Source: Oligoflexus sp. (GTDB lineage Bacteria > Bdellovibrionota_B > Oligoflexia > Oligoflexales > Oligoflexaceae). From it: 8,169 bases of DNA. Under the pieces are notes generated by a model. That model saw nothing but the letters and a program-made list of their open reading frames with translations, was not told the DNA's origin and did not search any database. A program made the translations under genes and the position numbers. The first letter of the stretch is position 1. Each line of letters starts with the position of its first letter. The DNA lies in contig JASLCY010000163.1 of assembly GCA_030151925.1 (NCBI GenBank), positions 1 to 8,169 of the forward strand. Reading direction: 5' to 3'. Of the stretch, positions 1-5,130 are shown piece after piece.

Positions 1-67
1 GCTCAGTTGGTAGAGCGCTAGATTTGCATTCTAGAGGTCAGGAGTTCGACCCTCCTAGTCTCCACCA
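1..67 (+). tRNA. tRNA-Ala (UGC anticodon), 5' end missing
   Basis: This is the 3' 67 nt of an alanine tRNA; the first nine bases (5' acceptor strand and positions 8-9) lie outside the window. The D-arm stem GCTC (1-4) pairs with GAGC (13-16). The anticodon stem CTAGA (18-22) pairs with TCTAG (30-34) around the loop TTTGCAT, giving anticodon TGC at 25-27. The T-stem AGGAG (40-44) pairs with CTCCT (52-56) around TTCGACC. The 3' acceptor strand AGTCTCC (57-63) is followed by discriminator A64 and an encoded CCA (65-67). T61 is position 70, as expected for the G3:U70 alanine identity pair, but the partner is off-window. A terminator follows directly, so this is not the usual tRNA-Ala copy inside a 16S-23S rRNA spacer. 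Confidence 0.97.
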
Positions 68-104
68 AAAACCCTCGCTAACGAAGACGTTAGCGAGGGT
101 TTTT
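67..104 (+). terminator. intrinsic terminator of the tRNA transcript
   Basis: A perfect 12-bp stem, CCCTCGCTAACG (72-83) and CGTTAGCGAGGG (88-99), closes an AAGA tetraloop. It is extended by an A-run (67-71) facing five T residues (100-104). The T-run on the plus strand makes it an intrinsic terminator for the tRNA, and the upstream A-run would let it also work on the minus strand. It starts at the last base of the tRNA and separates the tRNA from the pseudouridine synthase gene. Confidence 0.95.
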
Positions 105-147
105 CTATTCCGCCAGGCGATCGTCCGTTTTAAGAAAGGCACCTCCC

Positions 148-1074
148 ATGGCTTATCAGGACTTTACCTACCGGGTTCTTGCGGGCGACGAGACTCGTCT
201 GGATCATCTGTTGGCGAAGGTTCTCAAATTCTCCCGGGCTGAGGTGCGCGCCCTCATGGAGCAAGAGACCATCCTGATCAACGGCCAGGCCGAGACGAAT
301 CCAGCCGCCTCCATGCAGGCCGGGGACGAACTCAAGCTCCGTTACGACAGGCACCGGCGTTATAAGGAAAAGCCGCGCGAGAGAAGCACGCAGGGCTTCA
401 AGATCGTCTATAACGATGACGATATCGTGGTCGTGAACAAGGAGGCCCGCCTTCTGACGGTTCCAACGGATCGCCGTGAATCGCGTAATCTCGTGGACCT
501 GCTGTCAGAGCATCTCTATGGCTCGCAGAAGCGCCGCTCCAAGGTCGCCATCGTCCATCGCCTCGATCGCGACACCTCGGGCCTCCTGGTCTTCGGCCAT
601 AGGCCGGAGGTCGCGGAGAGTTTGATTCGCCAGTTCGCGGGCCGGAAACCCGAAAGGGAATATTTCGCTATCGTCGCCGGCGTCGTCAAAGACGAGACGG
701 GCGAGATCCGCAGTTATCTGCGCAGCGATAAATCCCTCACGCAAAGATCGGCGGATCAAGGCGAGCTCGCCATCACCCATTATCAAGTCCTCGCACGCTA
801 CTCCGATGCGACCCTTATCAAAGTCAGGCTCGAAACCGGGCGGCGGAATCAGATCCGGGCCCATTTCTCCGAGCTGGGCCACCCGGTTTTAGGGGACGAC
901 CGGTACGAACCCGCCCTGGCCCGCCACCGGGCTTGGACCTATAAACGCCTGGCTTTGCATGCCAGGGTCCTGGGATTCACGCATCCCCGTGATGGAAGGG
1001 TCATTCGATTCGAGGCCGAAGTACCGCGAGAATTCGCGCTTTTTAGCCAGGCGGTCGGTCGCGGCGAGGCTTAA
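148..1074 (+). CDS. RluA-family RNA pseudouridine synthase with S4 domain
   Basis: Predicted cytoplasmic enzyme of 308 residues that isomerises specific uridines in rRNA or tRNA to pseudouridine. An N-terminal S4 RNA-binding domain spans about residues 16-65 (TRLDHLLAK to GDELKLRY). The catalytic domain spans about 83-295 and carries the family signature HRLDRDTSG at 137-145, with D140 as the expected catalytic aspartate. A VNKEARLLTVP segment (96-106) matches the usual nucleotide-pocket motif. GRRNQIRAH (231-239) is the counterpart of the common GRTHQIRVH motif, and the C-terminal block KRLALHA is at 266-272. Length and domain order are normal for RluC/RluD-like proteins. The ATG at 148 has AAAGG (135-139) 8 nt upstream. 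It sits 44 nt after the tRNA terminator, so it needs its own promoter in 105-134 or read-through. The exact RNA target cannot be told from sequence alone. Confidence 0.93.
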   Translation: MAYQDFTYRVLAGDETRLDHLLAKVLKFSRAEVRALMEQETILINGQAETNPAASMQAGDELKLRYDRHRRYKEKPRERSTQGFKIVYNDDDIVVVNKEARLLTVPTDRRESRNLVDLLSEHLYGSQKRRSKVAIVHRLDRDTSGLLVFGHRPEVAESLIRQFAGRKPEREYFAIVAGVVKDETGEIRSYLRSDKSLTQRSADQGELAITHYQVLARYSDATLIKVRLETGRRNQIRAHFSELGHPVLGDDRYEPALARHRAWTYKRLALHARVLGFTHPRDGRVIRFEAEVPREFALFSQAVGRGEA

Positions 1075-1148
1075 ACCACCTCTTCCAGGGCATCGTCAGG
1101 TGCTATCCCGATCAACACTGACTGATTTCCAGACACCCAATTTCAAAA

Positions 1149-1175
1149 AATAACCCATATTTTCAATGGGTTATT
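1149..1175. terminator. hairpin, probable rluA-like gene terminator
   Basis: AATAACCCAT (1149-1158) pairs with ATGGGTTATT (1166-1175) around a 7-nt loop, 74 nt after the pseudouridine synthase stop. On the plus strand the downstream tract is poor (TTATTCTGTG). On the minus strand the stem is followed by an uninterrupted T-run, the complement of AAAAAA at 1145-1150, so the motif is formally better as a minus-strand terminator although no minus-strand gene reads into it. It is most likely a weak or bidirectional terminator that insulates the next gene. Confidence 0.55.
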
Positions 1176-1205
1176 CTGTGTCGTGTAAGACCCTCTTTCT
1201 TGCAA

Positions 1206-1232
1206 CTCCAAGCCTGTCCCAACAGCTTGGAG
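1206..1232 (+). promoter_or_regulatory. hairpin overlapping the ribosome binding site
   Basis: CTCCAAGC (1206-1213) pairs perfectly with GCTTGGAG (1225-1232). TGT (1215-1217) can pair with ACA (1222-1224) inside it, leaving one bulged C and a CCCA loop. The 3' arm contains TTGGAG (1227-1232), the best Shine-Dalgarno sequence for the GTG at 1239. A folded leader would therefore mask the ribosome binding site. The pairing is seen directly; the regulatory role is inferred. It could also be a poor terminator, but no real T-run follows. Confidence 0.5.
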
Positions 1233-1238
1233 TTTGCG

Positions 1239-1988
1239 GTGAGGAATTCAAGTCTTCTTAATCCCTGGCAGCCGAGGAGCCATACTTTCGAGCGTCGCTG
1301 CCACGAACGAAACATACGGGGCGATACCAGCGAGGCCAAGGTCGGGGTCTTAAGATCCAATTCCATTCCCGTCGTGGAAAGGGCGGAGAACTACGAGGCC
1401 GTGCACCGCCTGCTCGATATTCTCGGCAGCCTCATCGGCCTGACCCTCTTCTCGCCCTTTATGATAGCGGCTATTCCCCTTATCAAAATCGGCTCGAAAG
1501 GCCCGGTATTCTTCAAGCAGGTGCGGATAGGAAAGGCCGGGAAGCCTTTCGTCATGTACAAGCTTCGGACTATGGTCGTGAACGCGCAGCAGCTGCAGGC
1601 CTCCTTAGAAGGGCTCAACGAGCAAAAAGGTTCGGCCTTCAAAATGAAAAACGATCCGCGTGTGACCGCGGTCGGCAAATGGCTTAGGAAATTCAGCCTC
1701 GACGAGGTTCCGCAATTCTTGAACGTCTTGAAGGGCGATATGAGCCTGGTAGGGCCGAGACCTCCACTTCGTAAGGAGGTCAAGACCTACAGGCATTGGC
1801 AGCTCCAGCGTTTAGCCGTTAAACCAGGCATGACAGGGATCTGGCAGATCAGCGGCAGGAACAGGGTCGCTTTCGACGACTGGGTCCGCCTCGATATTTC
1901 TTATATTCGCAGGCGTTCCCTTCGTTTTGATATCAAGATCATGCTAGGGACGTTTAGAGTGCTCTTCGTCAGCCCCGACGGCAAATAA
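1239..1988 (+). CDS. undecaprenyl-phosphate sugar phosphotransferase (bacterial sugar transferase family)
   Basis: Predicted monotopic phosphoglycosyl transferase (PF02397 type, WbaP/WcaJ C-terminal domain and PglC relatives). Such enzymes move a sugar-1-phosphate from a nucleotide sugar onto undecaprenyl phosphate at the inner membrane, the first step of exopolysaccharide, O-antigen or glycan assembly. From the GTG at 1239 the product is 249 aa. A re-entrant membrane segment lies at about 59-83, followed by GPVFFKQVRIG, a YKLRTM block, SLDEVPQF with the expected catalytic Asp-Glu dyad (D155-E156), DMSLVGPRP and KPGMTGIWQISGR. Only the catalytic half is present; the multi-spanning N-terminal domain of WcaJ/WbaP is absent. 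The start is uncertain: GTG 1239 has TTGGAG 6 nt upstream, but a TTG at 1200 and a GTG at 1374 are also in frame, and the first 45 or so residues do not resemble the family. No glycosyltransferase neighbours are visible. Its stop is 3 nt from the stop of the convergent monooxygenase gene. Confidence 0.9.
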   Translation: MRNSSLLNPWQPRSHTFERRCHERNIRGDTSEAKVGVLRSNSIPVVERAENYEAVHRLLDILGSLIGLTLFSPFMIAAIPLIKIGSKGPVFFKQVRIGKAGKPFVMYKLRTMVVNAQQLQASLEGLNEQKGSAFKMKNDPRVTAVGKWLRKFSLDEVPQFLNVLKGDMSLVGPRPPLRKEVKTYRHWQLQRLAVKPGMTGIWQISGRNRVAFDDWVRLDISYIRRRSLRFDIKIMLGTFRVLFVSPDGK

Positions 1989-1991
1989 AGA

Positions 1992-3512
1992 CTAGAGAAA
2001 CCAGAGAGCCGCCGCTTGCCGCAGAGCCTGCTCGTCAGGCTCGCCATCCGCAGCCCAGGCGACGATCCCATCGGGACGAACCAGGGCAGCCTTCAAACCC
2101 AGGGTTTCTTTTCCGCGGCCCGAAACATACTTGAGCCGATCGCCGTATTCGTTCGCCAAAGCCTTGAGAGCCGCCTGCCCACCGAAATCGAGCAGCATCC
2201 CCCGACCTTCGTGCATAAGTTCGCCGAGCCTTGTCCCGTCTTCGAACTCGAAATTGGGAACGCTGGAGCCGACCAGAGGATGCCCATCGCCGAGATTATA
2301 ATGCGCAAAAATCCCCCAGACCCTTGCGGCGATATAGGTCGCGCCGTCGCGCGTATCGATCAGATCCCGCAGGATCGCGTGCAAAGCTTGGGAAGACTGG
2401 GTCGGCCTCATGACTGCGACCTGCGCGCGTGACCAATCCAGGACCTGAGCCCCGATCGGATATCGTTCGGTATAATAGGTATCCAGCAAACCCTCGGGCG
2501 CCTTCTTTTGTAGGGTGGCCGCGAGCTTCCACCCGAGGTTCATGGCATCCCCTAATCCCAGGTTCAGCCCCTGGCCGCCGAGCGGTGAATGGATATGCGC
2601 GGCATCACCCGCTAAAAGCACCCGCCCTTGGCGATAGGCTGTGGCCTGCCGGGCCCGATCCGTCCACGTTGTCGCGAAATGCAGGGTTTTGACGACGACG
2701 TCGGTGTTCGAGATATAACGCAGCACATCCTGCAGGTGTTCGAGGGTGATGGCTTTGCCGGAATTATGAAACGCGCCGCCGTCAAAATCCTGCATATTGA
2801 GATAACCCGGCTGAGACTGCTGATACATGCCCGTTGGGGTCGGGTTGCGGCCTGGCTTGAGTTTTTCTGGATCGGCGAGCTCAACCTTAGCCGAATAACC
2901 GGTGAATTCCGGCTCCGTGCCGGCGAATTCAAAACCGCCCGCCTTACGAACGACGCTGCGGGCCCCATCACAACCTACCAGCCATCGCCCCTGGAAGGTT
3001 TGCTCCCCTGACTGAACAGCAACCCCATCCTCGGTCTGCTGAAAACCGGTCGTGGGGAAACCGCGTTTGATGTTTACGCCCAGGGTTTCGGCGCGACGGG
3101 CCAGGATCGTTTCAAGTTCCGCCATCTCAGAGAGCAGATTCGCATCGGTCGAGCTCGGGAGACGATATATCCACTGGGAGGCATCGATATTGCCTTCATG
3201 GAAAGGAATGCCCGCGAAGTGCCCTACCTGGCGACGCGCGCCCTGCACGGCATGAGAGTGGGGATTCTTAAGGCGTTTATGGAGCTCGAGCTCGCTGAGC
3301 AGCCCACGGCGGTCGAGGGCTTCGATAGACGGCGCGGAGAGTCCGCGGATTCCGAAAGGGACCTGCTTCAAGGGCGAGTGCGGATCCTCCGCCTTCTCGA
3401 GCATCAGGACCGAGCATCGGGCCAGGGCCAGTTCACAGGCCAGGAAAAGCCCTACGGGCCCGGCTCCAGAGATGATGACATCGTAAACCGGCTGCTTCTG
3501 ATCGTTGCTCAT
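1992..3512 (-). CDS. FAD-dependent aromatic monooxygenase (class A, PHBH fold)
   Basis: Predicted cytoplasmic flavoprotein hydroxylase of 506 residues that uses NAD(P)H and O2 to hydroxylate an aromatic or polyketide-like substrate. From this start, the Rossmann FAD motif GAGPVG is at 16-21, the CDGARS (DG) motif at 181-186 and the GD motif GDAAHIHSPLGGQGLN at 302-317. A C-terminal thioredoxin-like end with LVRPDGIVAW is at 477-486. This order is typical of PF01494 enzymes such as MhpA, RdmE/TcmG-type polyketide hydroxylases and rifampicin monooxygenases. The substrate is not predictable. I prefer the ATG at 3512 because AAGAGA lies 6 nt upstream; the longer in-frame ATG at 3554 has no ribosome binding site and would overlap the TetR gene by 17 nt. 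It follows the TetR gene by 25 nt on the same strand, so the two are probably co-transcribed and the repressor likely controls it. No frameshift or missing motif is seen. Confidence 0.93.
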   Translation of the reverse strand: MSNDQKQPVYDVIISGAGPVGLFLACELALARCSVLMLEKAEDPHSPLKQVPFGIRGLSAPSIEALDRRGLLSELELHKRLKNPHSHAVQGARRQVGHFAGIPFHEGNIDASQWIYRLPSSTDANLLSEMAELETILARRAETLGVNIKRGFPTTGFQQTEDGVAVQSGEQTFQGRWLVGCDGARSVVRKAGGFEFAGTEPEFTGYSAKVELADPEKLKPGRNPTPTGMYQQSQPGYLNMQDFDGGAFHNSGKAITLEHLQDVLRYISNTDVVVKTLHFATTWTDRARQATAYRQGRVLLAGDAAHIHSPLGGQGLNLGLGDAMNLGWKLAATLQKKAPEGLLDTYYTERYPIGAQVLDWSRAQVAVMRPTQSSQALHAILRDLIDTRDGATYIAARVWGIFAHYNLGDGHPLVGSSVPNFEFEDGTRLGELMHEGRGMLLDFGGQAALKALANEYGDRLKYVSGRGKETLGLKAALVRPDGIVAWAADGEPDEQALRQAAALWFL

Positions 3513-3537
3513 GGGGTGTCTCTTGCTTGTGTGGAGG

Positions 3538-4092
3538 CTATTTATCCCAGCCATTTTTCAGGATTTTAAACGTGAAATTCAAAGTATCCTTAGGAGCCGG
3601 CGAGTTGCATGCGAAGCTCACCCCTTCGAAAACCAGCTTGGCCAGGCATTCGGCTTCGAGTTTATTCGCCCCGAACTCGCCCTGGATTTCCTTGGCCAGG
3701 GTGTTCTCGTAGCGGCCCCACAATCCGCGCAGGTAGGAGCTCAGCTCAGGCGAGGAACGGATAAGCTTCGCAAATCCCGCGAAGGTCTTTTTATTGGGCG
3801 GATTGAACAATTTGCTGGAGAGAAAGTAGTGATGAAGGGCATCCAGAATGGATTGGTCTTTCTTTCGGTCTCGAATCGTCGCCAGAATATCGGTATCGAT
3901 CTCGTCCTCGAGGTCGAAGATCAGCGATTCTTTGGTCGGGAAGTAATTGAACAGCGTCGTAACCGCGACTTCCGCCTTCTCGGCTATTTCGGCGACAGTA
4001 ACGTCTCCGTACCCCCTCTCGATGAAGAGGTCGCGGGCTATATCCGCAATAAGCTTACGGGTTCTTTCCTTCTTTTTCTCTCGTAAACCCAT
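3538..4092 (-). CDS. TetR-family transcriptional regulator
   Basis: Predicted 184-aa dimeric DNA-binding repressor. The N-terminal TetR_N domain covers about residues 8-56: TRKLIADIARDLFIERGY, then the helix-turn-helix at about 31-50 (VTVAEIAEKAEVAVTTLFNY), closed by the typical NYFPTKESL. The remaining 125 or so residues are all-helical and would hold the ligand pocket and dimer interface; they match no subgroup I can name. The start at 4092 is supported by a strong AGGAG (complement of 4101-4105) 8 nt upstream. An in-frame upstream ATG at 4170 would add 26 residues unlike the family and would place coding sequence across the operator-like block, so I reject it. It is the promoter-proximal gene of a two-gene unit with the FAD monooxygenase. 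Palindromes just upstream suggest autorepression relieved by a small aromatic ligand, possibly the monooxygenase substrate (inference). Confidence 0.93.
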   Translation of the reverse strand: MGLREKKKERTRKLIADIARDLFIERGYGDVTVAEIAEKAEVAVTTLFNYFPTKESLIFDLEDEIDTDILATIRDRKKDQSILDALHHYFLSSKLFNPPNKKTFAGFAKLIRSSPELSSYLRGLWGRYENTLAKEIQGEFGANKLEAECLAKLVFEGVSFACNSPAPKDTLNFTFKILKNGWDK

Positions 4093-4135
4093 TCTGAAGA
4101 CTCCTGGTCCCGATCCAGAGAAGGACCCATTCATT

Positions 4136-4164
4136 AAACTACACTCGATACAAATTAATATCAA
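4136..4164 (-). promoter_or_regulatory. candidate sigma70 promoter for the TetR/monooxygenase unit
   Basis: Read on the minus strand, TTGATA (4164 to 4159, 5/6 match to the -35 consensus) is followed after 17 nt by TAGTTT (4141 to 4136, weak -10). Transcription would begin near 4129 and give a leader of about 37 nt. The block is markedly AT-richer than its surroundings. The weak -10 makes this a low-confidence call. Confidence 0.3.
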
Positions 4165-4186
4165 ATACAAAAGTGTAGTTACTACA
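4137..4186. promoter_or_regulatory. operator-like inverted repeats, likely TetR binding site
   Basis: TGTAGT (4174-4179) and ACTACA (4181-4186) form a perfect 13-bp palindrome centred on T4180. A second copy of the same half-site is present: AACTACACT (4137-4145) is the exact reverse complement of AGTGTAGTT (4172-4180). The ACTACA/TGTAGT element therefore occurs three times in 50 bp. The left copy overlaps the candidate -10 of the TetR promoter and the palindrome lies just upstream of its -35. Repeats are seen directly; assignment to the adjacent TetR protein follows the usual behaviour of the family. Confidence 0.55.
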
Positions 4187-4239
4187 ATATTTATATTTAA
4201 GACATCTGAAACGCAACTCCAGGCGGGATATTTTTATTC

Positions 4240-4268
4240 TCGACCTCCTCACCAGAAGCTGTTTTAAT
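4240..4268 (+). promoter_or_regulatory. candidate sigma70 promoter for the lipoprotein gene
   Basis: TCGACC (4240-4245, 4/6 match to TTGACA) and TTTAAT (4263-4268, 5/6 match to TATAAT) are separated by an ideal 17 nt. The predicted start near 4275 would give a leader of about 78 nt containing the palindrome at 4301-4320. Supported only by consensus match and position. Confidence 0.35.
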
Positions 4269-4300
4269 TCTTCAAAGCCCAGATTTTCGACATTGATTTC

Positions 4301-4320
4301 CTGTCTTCCACGGAAGACAG
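4301..4320. promoter_or_regulatory. perfect 20-bp palindrome upstream of lipoprotein gene
   Basis: CTGTCTTCC (4301-4309) and GGAAGACAG (4312-4320) are exact reverse complements separated by AC. The element ends 32 nt before the ATG at 4353 and 22 nt before its ribosome binding site. As RNA it would make an 8-bp stem with a CACG tetraloop; as DNA it has the size of a dimeric-repressor operator. No T-run follows, so it is not an intrinsic terminator. Which protein, if any, binds it is unknown. Confidence 0.6.
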
Positions 4321-4352
4321 CAGGCGCATTTAAAAGTCGCTAAGAGGTAATC

Positions 4353-4978
4353 ATGAAAATTGGTTTCTGTTTCCTACTCGGTCTCTGTTTGGCTTGTTCC
4401 CCCGCCCCCTCCTCCCAGCAATCGGCAAATGACGGCAGTTCAGCAGGATCAGTGAGGTTACGCAGCCTCCGGCCGACTCCGCGGCAACCGAACAGTCACC
4501 GTCTGATGAGGGCGAAAGCATCCCGACCGGCCCGGATGCCTCGAATCCGGACACCGCCCAGGAAGAGAGCCCGATCCCGCCGACACTGGTCTGGAAGAAA
4601 GCCGACCTGACCAATTATGAGTCCTATCCTGACCCCGGAAGCGAGGAATGCCTGAAATACAATGGCTGCGCCTGGGAGGGGATGTTTGCCGCTCTCGACG
4701 ACAAACAAACCGAGGATTGGGTAAAGGCCAACAATATCATCGCCGTCCATTCGAAATATTTTAAGGCCTATAAACTAAAGACCCTGCGGCTGAGAAAAGG
4801 CGCGAAGACGATCGACGCCAAAGTCTACGACGAATGCTCCGACTCGGACTGCGACGGATGCTGCACGGAGAACTCCAAGAAAACCGGATTCCTGATCGAT
4901 ATCGAGAAATACACGATGCAGCGCTTCGGCAATATCGGCGACGGAACCATCGAATGGTCGTGCCTGGACTGCAAGTAA
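4353..4978 (+). pseudogene. frameshifted lipoprotein with expansin-like (double-psi beta-barrel) domain
   Basis: The ATG at 4353 has a strong AAGAGG (4342-4347) and encodes a lipoprotein-type signal peptide, LGLCLAC, with Cys15 as the likely lipid-modified residue (Cys at -3 is unusual). After about 30 residues this frame becomes Arg-rich nonsense and stops at 4610. The -1 frame is open from 4433 to 4978. It first encodes an acidic Pro/Ser/Asp/Glu linker (SEVTQPPADSATEQSPSDEG and on), then a globular Cys-rich domain. Joining the frames with one base restored gives a coherent 208-aa protein. The domain (about 88-208) has eight Cys, VYDECSDSDCDGCC (158-171), a FLIDIEKY block (180-187) and a closing GTIEW. 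This layout resembles double-psi beta-barrel/expansin-type domains, with D160 and D183 at the positions of the conserved aspartates; fold assignment is by eye. The ATG at 4682 lies inside the domain and is an unlikely true start. The break may be real, a sequencing error or recoding. Confidence 0.72.
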
Positions 4979-5008
4979 GCTCTTGATCTCACCCGCAAGC
5001 CCTAATCG

Positions 5009-5053
5009 AGAGTCGTAATCGCCCGCCCCAGGCTGTCGCCTGCGATCGACTCT
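5009..5053 (+). other. composite stem-loop between lipoprotein and GH5 genes
   Basis: AGAGTCG (5009-5015) pairs with CGACTCT (5047-5053), ATCG (5018-5021) with CGAT (5043-5046), and CAGGC (5029-5033) with GCCTG (5038-5042) around a TGTC loop. That is 16 bp of perfect pairing, interrupted by TA and CCCGCCC bulges on the 5' side only. It lies 30 nt after the lipoprotein stop. There is no T-run after it (TTATGGGC), so it is at best a Rho-independent-like terminator without a tail; it could equally protect the 3' end or act in the GH5 leader. I see no convincing promoter between it and the GH5 gene, though the AT-rich stretch at 5073-5095 is the likeliest place. Confidence 0.45.
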
Positions 5054-5130
5054 TATGGGCTCTCCGACTTCCTTGTTAAGATAATAGTACAAAACTCATC
5101 CCTATCGACCCGCGCAGCACGAGGTGCCTG

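Noticed and set aside
1..147. Integration (att) site at the tRNA 3' end
   Set aside because: No repeat of the tRNA 3' end elsewhere in the window and no integrase; an intact terminator and a housekeeping gene follow.
2024..2042. GAGCCTG/CAGGCTC hairpin as terminator of the sugar transferase
   Set aside because: It lies inside the convergent monooxygenase coding region, has no T-run, and is explained by that coding sequence.
3513..3554. Longer start for the monooxygenase at 3554, overlapping the TetR gene
   Set aside because: There is no ribosome binding site before it, while ATG 3512 has AAGAGA at good spacing and gives the usual short lead-in to the FAD motif.
4093..4170. Upstream ATG at 4170 for the TetR gene
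   Set aside because: The 26 added residues do not look like a TetR N-terminus, the region holds operator-like repeats, and ATG 4092 has a strong AGGAG.
4682..4978. Stand-alone 98-aa gene starting at 4682
   Set aside because: The same frame is open and coding-like well upstream, and the ATG falls inside the conserved-looking globular domain with no usable spacing to a ribosome binding site.
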